Part shown: piece after piece, positions 1-8,821 of the stretch
How the letters are laid out: the number at the start of each line of letters is the position of its first letter
How positions within the stretch are numbered: position 1 is the stretch's first letter
Assembly: GCA_012719445.1 (NCBI GenBank)
Contig: JAAYAH010000068.1
Span: forward strand, 1 to 63,803
DNA: 63,803 nucleotides
Origin: Actinomycetales bacterium
GTDB taxonomy: Bacteria > Actinomycetota > Actinomycetes > Actinomycetales > Kineosporiaceae
Direction of reading: 5' to 3'
The notes under the pieces: model-generated
What the model saw: only the letters and a program-made list of their open reading frames with translations
What the model was told of the DNA's origin: nothing
Database searches by the model: none
Position numbers and translations under genes: made by a program

Positions 1-45
1 CCGGGTCCGCAGGCACCACGGGCGGCTCCGGTCCGGGTCCGCAGG
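1..45. repeat. Two-copy direct repeat at the window edge
   Basis: The 13-mer CCGGGTCCGCAGG occurs at 1-13 and 33-45, a 32-base period. The array may continue outside the window. It lies upstream of the acetyltransferase gene and resembles the other short intergenic arrays in this window. No function is visible. Confidence 0.5.
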
Positions 46-117
46 TGTCACGGCGCGGCGGACGAGCGGGGGATAACCAGGCGACGGGAGCCGGGGCGGC
101 ACCGCAGAATCGTCCCC

Positions 118-765
118 GTGATCTCCCACCACTGGCCCCTGTTCGGTCTCCGTCTCACCACGCCGCGACTGGAGCTGCGCCTGCCGCGGCTCGACGACCT
201 CGCGACGCTGGCCGACCTGGCGGCCGAGGGCGTGCACGACCCGGAGGTCCAGCCGTTCCTCGTCCCCTGGACCGACACGACCCCGGCCGAACGCGCCCGG
301 AGCACCGTCCAGTACCACTGGAACACCTGGGCCGGGTGGCAGCCCCGGAACTGGTCCCTCGGCCTGGTCACCGTGCTCGACGGGGACGTCGTGGGAACCC
401 AGGAGCTGGACGCCCGGGAGTTCGCCACCCTGCGCGAGGTCGTCACGGGCTCCTGGCTGGGCACCGCCCACCAGGGCCGGGGCCTCGGCACCGAGATGCG
501 GGCAGCGGTCCTGCACCTGGCCTTCGCCGGGCTGGGCGCCGAGTACGCGGTGTCCACGGCGCACGACGACAACGGCGCCTCGCTGCGGGTCTCCAGGAGG
601 CTCGGGTACGCCGAGGACGGGTTCGAGCGGCACGTCGTCCGTGGGGCTCCCCAGGTCACCCGGCGGCTGCGCCTCGACCGAGCCGCCTGGGCGGCCCACC
701 GGAGGATCCCCGTCGAGGTCCACGGGCTGGAGCCGTGTCTTCCCCTCTTCGGCCTGCCGGGGTGA
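118..765 (+). CDS. GNAT family N-acetyltransferase, RimJ/RimL type
   Basis: Predicted cytosolic acetyl-CoA-dependent N-acetyltransferase of 215 residues; the substrate is unknown. The N-terminus carries T-P-R-L-E-L-R (15-21), the first strand of RimJ/RimL-type GNAT enzymes. The acetyl-CoA loop is H-Q-G-R-G-L-G-T-E-M (118-127). The late motif N-G-A-S-L-R-V-S-R-R-L-G-Y (152-164) matches the usual N-x-x-S-x-x-x-x-x-x-L-G-F/Y of the family. The start is GTG with no clear ribosome binding site. The gene stands alone, facing away from the minus-strand membrane protein that follows. Some family members modify ribosomal proteins and others antibiotics, and nothing here decides between them. Confidence 0.85.
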   Translation: MISHHWPLFGLRLTTPRLELRLPRLDDLATLADLAAEGVHDPEVQPFLVPWTDTTPAERARSTVQYHWNTWAGWQPRNWSLGLVTVLDGDVVGTQELDAREFATLREVVTGSWLGTAHQGRGLGTEMRAAVLHLAFAGLGAEYAVSTAHDDNGASLRVSRRLGYAEDGFERHVVRGAPQVTRRLRLDRAAWAAHRRIPVEVHGLEPCLPLFGLPG

Positions 766-827
766 CGTGAGTCGTCGGCTTGCCGAGGTGACGACGGCAT
801 TCGCGGGCCCGGTGGGTCGACGCCGGG

Positions 828-1178
828 TCAGCTCCCGCCGATGATCACCCAGCCGACGACGAACCAAAGCGCGACGGACACCGCGGTCACCGGCAGGGCC
901 GACCACCGGTACCGCGGCAGCAGCAGCGCCCATCCCCCGGCGACCAGCCCGGTGACGACGACCCCCGCCGCGAGCGGACCCCACGGCCCGGCGCCGCCCT
1001 CGTCGGCTCCGAGCACCACCCCCAGCGCGTAGCACCCGGCCGCGGCCAGCCCGCCGAGGACGACGAGCAGGCCCGCGGCCGCCCTGCGCAGCGGTGATCC
1101 CGGGAGGGCCTCCGGGGATCGCGGGGCGACGGGCCGCGACGCGGCGGTCACCGGACGGCGTCGCGGCTGCCTGGTCAC
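828..1178 (-). CDS. Small integral membrane protein, unknown function
   Basis: A 116-residue protein with an Arg/Pro-rich, basic, probably cytosolic N-terminus (about 1-30) followed by three hydrophobic segments near residues 32-54, 66-86 and 94-114. A single Cys lies in the first segment. I do not recognise a family. The fit of the positive N-terminus and hydrophobic pattern to coding capacity, and the lack of a better frame, support a real gene. It is convergent with the acetyltransferase and divergent from vapBC, with no operon partner. Confidence 0.6.
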   Translation of the reverse strand: MTRQPRRRPVTAASRPVAPRSPEALPGSPLRRAAAGLLVVLGGLAAAGCYALGVVLGADEGGAGPWGPLAAGVVVTGLVAGGWALLLPRYRWSALPVTAVSVALWFVVGWVIIGGS

Positions 1179-1242
1179 CCTTCGATCCTGGCAGACCGCA
1201 CCCGGCCGTCGGCGCGCCCCGCCTCAGGTCCGACGTCACAGA

Positions 1243-1256
1243 GACATCATGATGTC
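1243..1256. promoter_or_regulatory. Palindromic operator candidate for VapB
   Basis: GACATCATGATGTC is a perfect 14-bp palindrome just upstream of the vapB -10 box. Ribbon-helix-helix antitoxins bind short palindromes of this kind and repress their own operon. A related ATGATATGATG string follows at about 1267-1277, overlapping the -10 box. Assignment to VapB is inference from position. Confidence 0.6.
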
Positions 1257-1270
1257 GTCAGTGTCGATGA

Positions 1271-1276
1271 TATGAT
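1271..1276 (+). promoter_or_regulatory. -10 box of a leaderless vapBC promoter
   Basis: TATGAT matches the TANNNT -10 consensus and ends six bases before the ATG at 1283. Transcription would begin at or next to the start codon. No Shine-Dalgarno sequence is present upstream, as expected for leaderless mRNA, which is common in actinobacteria. No convincing -35 box is seen. Confidence 0.6.
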
Positions 1277-1282
1277 GCCTTG

Positions 1283-1546
1283 ATGCGCACCACCCTCACC
1301 CTCGACGACGACGTGGCCGCCGAGCTGCGTCGGATGGTCAGGACGACGGGCCGCCCCTTCAAGCAGGTCGTCAACGAGGCGCTCAGGGCCGGGCTGCTGC
1401 GGACGTCCGGCGCGCCGCGGGCCGATGTCGCCTATCCGGTGCACGACCTCGGGGTCCGGCCGGGGATCGACCTGGTCCGGGCCCGGCACCTGGCCGCCGA
1501 TCTGGAGGACGAGGCGGTCCTGCGCAAGCTGGAGCTGCGTAAGTGA
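1283..1546 (+). CDS. vapB: VapB-type antitoxin (ribbon-helix-helix)
   Basis: Antitoxin of a type II toxin-antitoxin pair, 87 residues. The N-terminal strand R-T-T-L-T-L-D-D-D (about 2-10) followed by two helices is the ribbon-helix-helix DNA-binding fold. The C-terminal half should wrap the toxin. ATG at 1283 is preferred to the TTG three bases upstream because it sits at the predicted transcription start. The stop overlaps the toxin start by four bases (GTGA), so the two are co-translated. The upstream palindrome suggests autoregulation. Confidence 0.85.
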   Translation: MRTTLTLDDDVAAELRRMVRTTGRPFKQVVNEALRAGLLRTSGAPRADVAYPVHDLGVRPGIDLVRARHLAADLEDEAVLRKLELRK

Positions 1547-1974
1547 TCGTCCCGGACGTCAACCTGCTGGTCTACGCCGTGGACTCCGGGTCCCCGCACC
1601 ACACCGCGGCGAGCGCGTGGTGGCGGCGGGTGCTGAACGGCCCCGAGCCGGTCGGCCTGCCCTGGGTGTGCGTGCTGGCCTTGCTGCGGCTGATCACCGA
1701 CCCACGGGTGTTCACCCGGCCGCTGGACGCGGAACAGGCCCTCGCCGTGGTCGAGGCGTGGTCAGCTCCCCCGCACGTCATCCCGGTCGAGCCGACCCAG
1801 CGGCACCTGGCGATCCTGCGCGGGCTGCTCGACGTCACCGGCACCGCGGGAGGGCTGGTGACCGACGCGCACCTCGCGGCGCTCGCGATCGAGCACGGCG
1901 CGACGCTCTGCTCGGCCGACGCCGACTTCGGCCGGTTCCCCGGGCTGCGCTGGCGCAACCCGCTGACCGGGTGA
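1543..1974 (+). CDS. vapC: VapC-type PIN-domain toxin
   Basis: Predicted ribonuclease toxin of 143 residues. It opens with M-I-V-P-D-V-N-L-L-V-Y, the PIN-domain strand carrying the first metal-binding Asp (residue 5). Near the C-terminus it has T-D-A-H-L-A-A-L-A (about 106-114) and C-S-A-D-A-D-F (about 125-131), which supply the remaining acidic residues. The family cleaves RNA, often tRNA, when freed from VapB; the target cannot be read from the sequence. It starts on GTG inside the vapB stop and ends about 46 bases before the aroB stop, facing it. Confidence 0.87.
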   Translation: MIVPDVNLLVYAVDSGSPHHTAASAWWRRVLNGPEPVGLPWVCVLALLRLITDPRVFTRPLDAEQALAVVEAWSAPPHVIPVEPTQRHLAILRGLLDVTGTAGGLVTDAHLAALAIEHGATLCSADADFGRFPGLRWRNPLTG

Positions 1975-2020
1975 ACCGAGCAGGCGCGTCGGGACGACGC
2001 CGGGCCGGGGGCGAGGCGCG

Positions 2021-3139
2021 TCAGGCGGAGAGCTCGCCGTAGGCGGCGACGAGGAGTGCCGGGTCGGGCCCCTCCAGCCGCACCGGCCGGGCCAGGTCCT
2101 CCAGGACGACGAAGCGCAGCAGGCTCCCCCGGGTCTTCTTGTCCCGCTGCATGGCCTCGAGCAGGGCCGGCCACCGGTCGCCCCGGTAGGTCATCGGCAG
2201 GCCGAGAGCGCCCAGCACGTCGCGGTGCCGCTGCACCAGCTCGCCCGGGGTGCGCCCGGAGAGCCGGCCGAGCTCGGCGGCGTACACCATGCCGACGCTC
2301 ACCGCGGCCCCGTGCCGCCAGGTGAAGCGCTCGACCTGCTCGACGGCGTGGGCGAAGGTGTGGCCGTAGTTGAGGATCTCCCGCAGCCGGGACTCCCGCA
2401 GGTCCTCGGTGACCACCCTCGCCTTCGTGGCGACGCTGCGCTCGACGAGCTCGCGCAGGGCCGGGCCGTCCCAGCGCAGCGCCTCCTCCGGGTCCTCCTC
2501 GACGATCTCGAGGATCCGCGGGTCGTCGATGAACCCGTGCTTGACGACCTCCGCCATCCCGGCGACCAGCTCCGTCCGCGGCAGGGTCTCCAGCGCCGAC
2601 AGGTCGCACAGCACGCCGGCAGGCGGGTGGAACGCGCCGACGAGGTTCTTGCCCTCTGCGGTGTTGATGCCGGTCTTGCCGCCGATCGCGGCGTCCACCA
2701 TGCCGACGAGGGTGGTCGGGACCTGCACCACCCGGACGCCGCGCAGCCAGGTGGCGGCGACGAACCCGGCGAGGTCGGTGACCGTCCCTCCGCCGATCCC
2801 CACCACGGCGTCGGACCGGGTGAAACCGGACCTCCCGAGCACCTCCCAACAGAAGGCCAGCACCTGGGCGGTCTTGGCCTCCTCGGCGTCCGGGACCTCG
2901 ATCGTCGCCGCCTGGTAGCCGGCGCCGTCCAGGTCGGCCCGCACCGCCTCGGCGCCGGCGCGGAGCACCCCGGAGTGGACGACGAGCACCCGCTGCACCC
3001 CATCGCCCAGCAGGGCCGGCAGCTCGCCGAGGAGACCGGTGCCGACGACGACGTCGTAGGCGTTCGGGCCCGGCTCGTCCCCCGGTGCCCCGGTGCCGAC
3101 CCTGATCCGTCGTGGCTCCGTCCCGGGCTGGTCGCTCAT
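2021..3139 (-). CDS. aroB: 3-dehydroquinate synthase
   Basis: Second enzyme of the shikimate pathway: converts DAHP to 3-dehydroquinate using NAD+ and a divalent metal in the cytosol. The product has 372 residues. The NAD-binding [11 protein letters not shown] lies at about residues 114-124. The metal and substrate site is built from G-G-K-T-G-I-N, G-A-F-H-P-P and [11 protein letters not shown]. The ATG at 3139 shares one base with the aroK stop (TGATG), so it is translationally coupled as the last gene of aroC-aroK-aroB. A longer upstream frame is noise running through aroK. Confidence 0.97.
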   Translation of the reverse strand: MSDQPGTEPRRIRVGTGAPGDEPGPNAYDVVVGTGLLGELPALLGDGVQRVLVVHSGVLRAGAEAVRADLDGAGYQAATIEVPDAEEAKTAQVLAFCWEVLGRSGFTRSDAVVGIGGGTVTDLAGFVAATWLRGVRVVQVPTTLVGMVDAAIGGKTGINTAEGKNLVGAFHPPAGVLCDLSALETLPRTELVAGMAEVVKHGFIDDPRILEIVEEDPEEALRWDGPALRELVERSVATKARVVTEDLRESRLREILNYGHTFAHAVEQVERFTWRHGAAVSVGMVYAAELGRLSGRTPGELVQRHRDVLGALGLPMTYRGDRWPALLEAMQRDKKTRGSLLRFVVLEDLARPVRLEGPDPALLVAAYGELSA

Positions 3140-3732
3140 CAGCTGTACTCCTCCTCCGGTCCCGGCTCGGTCACCCCGGCCCGCACCAGTCCGAGGCCTT
3201 CGACCACCGCCTCGACCACCTCCGCGGGGGTGCGCTCGTCGGTGCTCACCACCAGGGTGGCGACCCGCTCGTAGACGGGACGCCGCGCGTCCATGAGCTG
3301 CTTCCACCGGGCCCTCGGGTTGCCGACCAGCAGCGGGCGGTCCCGGTTCAGGCCGACCCTCCGCGCGGCGTCGGTGAGGGTGACGTCGAGGAACACCACG
3401 GCGTGATCGCGCAGGTCGAGCTCGGTGAGCGGGTCCATCACCGCTCCACCGCCGAGGGACAGCACCCCGTCGTGCCCGGCGAGGGCGCTGACCACCGCGG
3501 CCCGCTCCAGCTCCCGGAAGACCGGCTCGCCGCGTTCGACGAACAGGTCCGTGATCGTGCATCCGGCGAGGGCCTCGACGTCGGCGTCGGTGTCCCGGAA
3601 GGTCACCCCGAGGCACTCGGAGAGCAGGGCGCCCACGGTGGACTTGCCGGCCCCCGGCGGCCCGACGAGGACGGCGCGGGGACGCCGGGCCGCCCCGGGG
3701 GCGGAGCGCCGGGAGGGGTCGGCTCCGGTCAC
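3139..3732 (-). CDS. aroK: Shikimate kinase
   Basis: Phosphorylates shikimate with ATP in the common aromatic pathway. The 197-residue protein has the Walker A motif G-P-P-G-A-G-K-S-T (about 24-32), the shikimate-binding F-R-D-T-D-A-D stretch, G-G-G-A-V and the lid region L-N-R-D-R-P-L-L. A roughly 20-residue basic, Ala/Pro-rich N-terminal extension precedes the P-loop, longer than in many homologues. The GTG start overlaps the aroC stop by four bases (GTGA), and its stop overlaps aroB. Confidence 0.96.
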   Translation of the reverse strand: MTGADPSRRSAPGAARRPRAVLVGPPGAGKSTVGALLSECLGVTFRDTDADVEALAGCTITDLFVERGEPVFRELERAAVVSALAGHDGVLSLGGGAVMDPLTELDLRDHAVVFLDVTLTDAARRVGLNRDRPLLVGNPRARWKQLMDARRPVYERVATLVVSTDERTPAEVVEAVVEGLGLVRAGVTEPGPEEEYS

Positions 3733-4928
3733 CCGCCGCTCCGCTGCAGCTCCGGGATCGCCTCCCGGTAGGCCCGGTGGTTGCGGGCGGTCTCGGTCAC
3801 GCTGTCGCCGCCGAACTTCTCCAGGGCGGCGTCGGCGAGCACGAGGGCGACCATGGCCTCCGCCACCACCCCGGCCGCCGGGACGGCGCAGACGTCAGAC
3901 CGCTGGTGGATGGCCACGGCGGTCTCCCCCGAGGCGACGTCGACGGTGTCCAGGGCCCTCGGCACCGTCGAGATGGGCTTCATCGCGGCCCTGACCCGCA
4001 GCGGCTCCCCGGTGCTCATGCCCCCCTCGGTGCCGCCGGCCCGCCCGGTACGGCGCCGGAGCAGGCCGTCCGGCCCGCGTTCGATCTCGTCGTGGGCTGC
4101 CGAGCCGCGCCGGGCCGCGGTGCGGAACCCGTCGCCGACCTCGACCCCCTTGATGGCCTGGATGCCCATGAGCGCCGCGGCGAGCCGGGCGTCGAGCCGA
4201 CGGTCCCAGTGCACGTGACTGCCGAGCCCGGGGGGCAGGCCGACGGCGACGACCTCGACCACCCCGCCGAGGGTGTCCCCGTCGCGCTGACAGGCGTCGA
4301 TCTCGGCCACCATCGCGGCGCTGGTCGCCGGGTGGTGGCAGCGGACCGGGTCGGCGTCCAGGGCGGCGACGTCGTCCGGCGCCGGGAGGGGGGCGTCCTC
4401 CGGCACCGCGACCGGGCCGATGGCAACGGTGTGGCTGACCAGCCGCACGCCGAGGGCCTGGTCGAGGAAGGCCGCGGCCACGGCGCCGAGGGCGACCCGG
4501 GCCGCCGTCTCCCGGGCGGAGGCCCGTTCCAGCACCGGTCTGGCATCGTCGAAGCCGTACTTCTGCATGCCGACCAGGTCGGCGTGACCGGGACGGGGCC
4601 GGGTCAGCGGAGCGTTCCGGGCCTGGTCGGCGAGCAGGCCCGCCTCGACGGGGTCGACCGCCATGACCGTCTCCCACTTCGGCCACTCGCTGTTGCCGAT
4701 CTGGACGGCGACGGGCCCGCCCTGGCTGAGGCCGTGCCGCAGCCCGCCGACCACGCTGACCTCGTCGGCCTCGAAGGCCATCCTGGCCCCCCGGCCGTAC
4801 CCGAGCCGGCGGCGGGCGAGAGCGGCCCGGACGTCGTCCGTCGTGACGGCGACCCCGGCCGGCAACCCTTCCAGGACCCCGACGAGAGCAGGGCCGTGCG
4901 ACTCCCCAGCAGTCAGCCAGCGCAGCAT
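3729..4928 (-). CDS. aroC: Chorismate synthase
   Basis: Final shikimate-pathway enzyme, converting EPSP to chorismate with reduced FMN. The product has 399 residues. It opens with [13 protein letters not shown], the family N-terminus with its conserved His, and carries the later signature [11 protein letters not shown] and [14 protein letters not shown]. The ATG at 4928 is chosen because actinobacterial homologues begin M-L-R-W; a second ATG three codons earlier (4937) is possible. It is first gene of the aro operon, and a strong hairpin just upstream separates it from the pilus genes. Confidence 0.97.
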   Translation of the reverse strand: MLRWLTAGESHGPALVGVLEGLPAGVAVTTDDVRAALARRRLGYGRGARMAFEADEVSVVGGLRHGLSQGGPVAVQIGNSEWPKWETVMAVDPVEAGLLADQARNAPLTRPRPGHADLVGMQKYGFDDARPVLERASARETAARVALGAVAAAFLDQALGVRLVSHTVAIGPVAVPEDAPLPAPDDVAALDADPVRCHHPATSAAMVAEIDACQRDGDTLGGVVEVVAVGLPPGLGSHVHWDRRLDARLAAALMGIQAIKGVEVGDGFRTAARRGSAAHDEIERGPDGLLRRRTGRAGGTEGGMSTGEPLRVRAAMKPISTVPRALDTVDVASGETAVAIHQRSDVCAVPAAGVVAEAMVALVLADAALEKFGGDSVTETARNHRAYREAIPELQRSGG

Positions 4929-4956
4929 GAGCCGCATCTTCGCACGACACAGCACG

Positions 4957-4993
4957 CGGGGCGGGAGGGGACCGTCGGTCCCCTCCCGCCCCG
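4957..4993 (-). terminator. Hairpin terminator between pilus genes and aroC
   Basis: CGGGGCGGGAGGGGACC at 4957-4973 pairs perfectly with 4977-4993 around a 3-base loop, a 17-bp GC-rich stem. It lies 38 bases after the PilP-like stop and upstream of aroC on the minus strand. There is no T-tract, as is common for actinobacterial terminators. It should insulate aroCKB from pilMNOP read-through. Confidence 0.75.
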
Positions 4994-5031
4994 TGCCTGC
5001 CGGGCGGCCTCGGCCCGGCTGCTCCCTGTGG

Positions 5032-5826
5032 TCAGTGCACCCTGACCTGCTCGCCGACGCAGAGCGTGAACTCGTCCTCGACGTAGCTGACGTCCACGCA
5101 CCGCTCGTCGTCGATGAGCTTCTCGTGGATCCCGACGTACTCGAACCGCTGGGGGTCCTTCCCGAAGGTGTCACCCGGCGACCTGAGGATGGACACACCC
5201 TCGTCGTTGCTGCTCTCACCGCTGACGATGAAGGTCGCCTTCTCGCTCGGGGAGTCCTCCAGCGAGAAGAGGGTCAGCCACACGGCCCGGGAGTCGACGG
5301 TCTTCGTGGTCGTCCGCACGATCGTGGACCCCTTGACCGTCACCGTGTTGGTCACGGTGACGACGGACCCGCCGGAGCCGGCAGACCCGGCGGACCCGGA
5401 GCCGGCTGCCCCGGAGCCACCGGAGGCCGACCCGCCGGTACCGGCCGACTCGTCCCCCTCGCCGGAGTCACCCGCTGCGCCGCCACCCGCCGTCGAGGAG
5501 CTGGTCAGCGGCTCGAACGGGTTCCGGGCGTTGATCTGGAGCTCCGCGATGGTGGGGGTCGGGGTCGGGGTCGCCGTCATGGTGGGAGTCGGGGTCGGGG
5601 TCCTGCTGGTCCTGGCCTCGGTCCCGGCGTCGGCGGACACCGCGTCGTCGTCCCCGCTCCCGCCGAGGAGCAGGATGGCGGCGACGCCGAGGGCCGCGAC
5701 GAGGAGTACCCCTCCGCCGAGGAGCAGCACCGTGACGAGGCCACGGCTGGAGGCGGTCTTCTCGGCTGCGGCCGGGGCAGGCATCGCGCCGGTGTCCTGC
5801 GGCCCGAAGCTGGGTTCCTGGCTCAC
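5032..5826 (-). CDS. PilP-like single-pass pilus assembly protein
   Basis: A 264-residue membrane protein, last in the pilM-pilN-pilO unit. The order is: short cytosolic N-terminus, one transmembrane segment (about 28-54), a Thr-Pro repeat linker (P-T-P-T-P-T, about 71-86), the motif N-A-R-N-P-F-E-P-L (about 93-101), a Gly/Ser-rich stretch, and a compact C-terminal domain with two Cys near the end. R-N/D-P-F-x-P is a hallmark of PilP and GspC-like inner-membrane proteins. Position after pilO supports that role, though overall similarity is weak. GTG at 5826 is chosen because AGGAG lies nine bases upstream; the longer frame would overlap pilO. Confidence 0.7.
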   Translation of the reverse strand: MSQEPSFGPQDTGAMPAPAAAEKTASSRGLVTVLLLGGGVLLVAALGVAAILLLGGSGDDDAVSADAGTEARTSRTPTPTPTMTATPTPTPTIAELQINARNPFEPLTSSSTAGGGAAGDSGEGDESAGTGGSASGGSGAAGSGSAGSAGSGGSVVTVTNTVTVKGSTIVRTTTKTVDSRAVWLTLFSLEDSPSEKATFIVSGESSNDEGVSILRSPGDTFGKDPQRFEYVGIHEKLIDDERCVDVSYVEDEFTLCVGEQVRVH

Positions 5827-5875
5827 GGGTTCTCTCCTCTGGTCTCGCGCCTGCTTGCAGCCGGGGTACCCCAGG

Positions 5876-6760
5876 TCATTGCGTCCCGCCGGGATCGGCT
5901 GTCTCCCCGGTGCCGGACTTCTGGGAGACGTCCGCGATGCCGTCGGTCCGCGACGAGGCGGTCGCCGCAGCGCTCGAGGCGGCGTCCTTCGGCCCGGTGA
6001 CACCGCCGGTCGTCAGCTGACCGGTTCCCGCCGAGGCACCCGAGACCCCGCCGGCAGCGCCGGTCGTCTCCGGACGGAACACGAAGATCAGCCCGTCGAG
6101 GGTCAACGCGACATCACCGGAGGATCCTGCGCTCTCGGCCGAGGCCGAGCCCTGTTCGGAGCCGCCCGCCTTGTCGTCCGGGGAGACGTCGATCGTGTTC
6201 ACGAGGAAGGCCCGACGCATCTCGGACTGCAGCTTCCGGATGAACACGGCCGCCTCGAAGTAGTCACCTGCGACCACGACCTTGACCGGAATGCCGACGA
6301 GCGGACCGGTCACCGTGGTCGGGGCGGCTGCCGCCGGAGCCGGCGCGGCCCCCTGCGCGCCCGAACCCGCGGGGGCCGCCCTGGTCGCGGTGGCTGTCTC
6401 CACACCCGTGAGCGGCAACGATGCCGGGGTACCACGGACGATCTCCCGGATCTGGACCCCGGACAGCGTGGCCATGACGTCCAGATCTCGCACCAGCTTG
6501 GGCAGATCGGGAGTCTGGGGCATCTGCTCCTGGAGCGCCTTGAGGTCGGCCTGGCGGTTCGGCAGCTCGTTCGCCTGCTCCTTGAGCCGAGCGATCTCGA
6601 TCTGCAGGCTCTGGTTCCCCTGTTCGGCCGCGACTGTCTGGTCCGACAGCTCCGAGGCCCTCGCTTGGCGTGGCGACACCAGGAGGAACCATGCCGCCAC
6701 GAGCAGGAGGACGCAGAGCGCGACCGTCGCGGCGACCCAGCGAGAGGTCCTGGTGTTCAT
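5876..6760 (-). CDS. pilO: Type IV pilus inner-membrane protein PilO
   Basis: A 294-residue bitopic membrane protein of the PilMNO collar that links the cytosolic motor to the pilus. It has one transmembrane helix (about 8-28), a coiled-coil segment (about 37-85) and a ferredoxin-like domain. A Thr/Ala/Gly-rich linker and a long Ala/Gly/Ser-rich tail (after about 235) are unlike Gram-negative PilO, which is nearer 200 residues. It starts one base after the pilN stop, so translation is coupled. The call rests on topology and gene order more than on sequence motifs. Confidence 0.8.
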   Translation of the reverse strand: MNTRTSRWVAATVALCVLLLVAAWFLLVSPRQARASELSDQTVAAEQGNQSLQIEIARLKEQANELPNRQADLKALQEQMPQTPDLPKLVRDLDVMATLSGVQIREIVRGTPASLPLTGVETATATRAAPAGSGAQGAAPAPAAAAPTTVTGPLVGIPVKVVVAGDYFEAAVFIRKLQSEMRRAFLVNTIDVSPDDKAGGSEQGSASAESAGSSGDVALTLDGLIFVFRPETTGAAGGVSGASAGTGQLTTGGVTGPKDAASSAAATASSRTDGIADVSQKSGTGETADPGGTQ

Positions 6761-6761
6761 G

Positions 6762-7523
6762 TCAACCGGCCTTCCGGGCGTACCGAGGCGAATGAGACAG
6801 GGCGTCGTCGGTGAACGACGCGTTGCCGCTGAACTCGACGGGAGGAAGCTCCTCCTCGCCGGGCTTGGACTTGGCCTGGGTCGCCTGCTCGAGCGTTGCG
6901 CCGTCGACTCCCCTGATGCCCTCCAGAGCGTCCAGCCACGTCGCGACGTCGGGGTACCGGATGCTCTTGCCCTCGAACGTCATCTCACCGAGTCCGGCCG
7001 GTGACAGCGGGTCGGCCCCCGCCGCCGAGGCAGGTCCTGCCGCAGCCGCGGCGCCGACGCCGTACGACGGGCTCACGCTTCCGGTCACCTTGGTCAGCCA
7101 GACCTGCGAGGGGAGCGCGATGGCCAGGTCGTTGAGATACCGGTACCAGGGGAGGTCACTGGCCATGGCCTGTTCCCGGATCCGCTCGGCGGTGTCGACC
7201 TGAGCCAGGATCAGCGGGATCTCGGCGTACCTGGCCTGCTCGTCCTTCAGCCGGCTGGTCTCCAGCTGGACCGCCGCCAGGTCGTTCTCCGCCTTCTCCA
7301 CCCTGGTCTGCATCCACACCGTCGCGGCTCCGGCGAGGAGCGCGGTGAGCACGACCCCCGCGGCGAGGTACTGCTTGGTTCGCCGGAACTGCCGGTTCAG
7401 CACGATCTCGACGGGCAGCAGCTCCACCCGGGCGACAGGTGCCCACGCGACGGGTATCGGGCGGGCGCCAGGGGCTGGCTGCTGCTCCGCCACCGGGTGC
7501 TGCATGGAGGTTTCGGCACTCAT
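6762..7523 (-). CDS. pilN: Type IV pilus inner-membrane protein PilN
   Basis: A 253-residue bitopic protein. A Pro-rich cytosolic N-terminus contains R-V-E-L-L-P-V-E-I (about 33-41), the place of the conserved PilM-binding I/V-N-L-L-P motif. A transmembrane helix (about 53-72), a coiled coil (about 73-105) and a C-terminal alpha/beta domain with W-Y-R-Y-L-N-D-L-A follow. In the family this domain pairs with PilO. Its start shares one base with the pilM stop (TGATG). Confidence 0.84.
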   Translation of the reverse strand: MSAETSMQHPVAEQQPAPGARPIPVAWAPVARVELLPVEIVLNRQFRRTKQYLAAGVVLTALLAGAATVWMQTRVEKAENDLAAVQLETSRLKDEQARYAEIPLILAQVDTAERIREQAMASDLPWYRYLNDLAIALPSQVWLTKVTGSVSPSYGVGAAAAAGPASAAGADPLSPAGLGEMTFEGKSIRYPDVATWLDALEGIRGVDGATLEQATQAKSKPGEEELPPVEFSGNASFTDDALSHSPRYARKAG

Positions 7524-8575
7524 CAGATGGCTCCGAGGGCGAGGCCCACCGGCACTGCGGCCAGGGGCTTGACGAAGTCGAGCTGACGGTCGTCCAGGCC
7601 GGTCTTGCCGATGCGCAGGGAGGACAGCGGATCACCGGCGAGGACGGGCAACCGGGTCGACGAGGCGAGTCGCTCCTGCAGCCCTTCGAGCCGGGAGCCC
7701 CCACCGGAGATCACGATGCGCTCGACCGGGCTCCCCGGACTGGAGGCGGCGTAGTAGTCGAGGGATCCCCGGATCTCGTCGACGAACTCCTGCGCCGTGG
7801 TGGCGACCGCACGCTGCACCGCAGCGAACTCCTCCGTGCCCTGGTCGGCGATGAGGAGCTGCTGCTTGAGCCCCTCGGCCTGCTGGGACGGGATGCCGAG
7901 CCGTTCGGAGACGGCGTCGGTGACGTCCTGGCCGCCCATCAGCAGGATCCGGACGAAGCGCGGCACTCCGGCGCTGTGCACGACGACGTTGGTGACCCGT
8001 GCCCCGACGTCGATCAGTGCCTCGGTCTCGATGTCCGGGCCGGTGTGCCGCCCCATCGACCGCAGCACGGCGAAGGAGGTGAGGTCGACCGACGTGCAGG
8101 AGAGACCTGCTCGCTCGGCGCACTGCACGTTCGCCAGCACCGTGTCCCGGGACGCGGCGACGAGCAGGCCGTTGAGGTTGCGGCCGCCGTTCTCACCGAT
8201 CGTCTCCTCGATCGGGAAGAAGTCCAGCACCGCCGCGTCGACGGCCATCGGCAGGAAGTCCTGCACCTGGAACGGCAGGCTCGCCCTGAGCTCGTTCGGC
8301 GGCATGTAGGGGAGCTCGAGCTGGCGGACCAGCACCCGCTGGTTCGCAACCCCCATCACGACCTTGCTGTGGGAGAAACCGGTTGCCGACCAGAGTTGCC
8401 GGATACTGGCCGCAACAGGCAGGGGATCGATGACCTCGCCGTCGTGGACGGTGCCCTCGGGCAGCACCACCTGACCGAACCGCTCGAGAGTGATACCTCC
8501 ACGACCGTAGGACAGCTCGGCAGCCCGGACGACCGACGTCCCGATGTCCAGGCCGATGGCCGTGCGTCCAGCCAT
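7523..8575 (-). CDS. pilM: Type IV pilus assembly protein PilM
   Basis: Cytosolic actin-like ATP-binding protein of 350 residues that docks on the N-terminus of PilN. The actin-fold phosphate loop is G-L-D-I-G-T-S-V-V-R (about 8-17), and later nucleotide-site motifs include I-D-V-G-A-R and I-S-G-G-G-S-R. Length matches the family. A good ribosome site, GGAGG, lies about nine bases upstream of the ATG. It is first gene of pilM-pilN-pilO-PilP-like. The 246 bases upstream, to the pilD stop, show no gene and no riboswitch I can recognise. Confidence 0.93.
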   Translation of the reverse strand: MAGRTAIGLDIGTSVVRAAELSYGRGGITLERFGQVVLPEGTVHDGEVIDPLPVAASIRQLWSATGFSHSKVVMGVANQRVLVRQLELPYMPPNELRASLPFQVQDFLPMAVDAAVLDFFPIEETIGENGGRNLNGLLVAASRDTVLANVQCAERAGLSCTSVDLTSFAVLRSMGRHTGPDIETEALIDVGARVTNVVVHSAGVPRFVRILLMGGQDVTDAVSERLGIPSQQAEGLKQQLLIADQGTEEFAAVQRAVATTAQEFVDEIRGSLDYYAASSPGSPVERIVISGGGSRLEGLQERLASSTRLPVLAGDPLSSLRIGKTGLDDRQLDFVKPLAAVPVGLALGAI

Positions 8576-8821
8576 GCGCCTCTCCTCCGCTTCGCGACCA
8601 CGCGACGACGCCCCGGCACGGGACGTCCGTGTTTCGTCATCGGGTGCGTCAGGAGGGGCCTTGAGCCGAATCGCCGAGCGGGATGGCGCTACGGGTACGT
8701 GTTCAGTCGTTCGGACTACGGCCTGATGGTGACGCCGACGGCGGAGGGCGACGATGCCCCGGCGAGGGCGATCAGGACGTCGCCCGTTCGCAGGCTGCGC
8801 CGACGACTGTGACGACCGACA

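Noticed and set aside
8576-8821. A c-di-GMP (GEMM) riboswitch upstream of pilM
   Set aside because: Such riboswitches can occur near pilus genes, but the conserved core strings are absent on either strand. Only a weak 8-bp inverted repeat is present.
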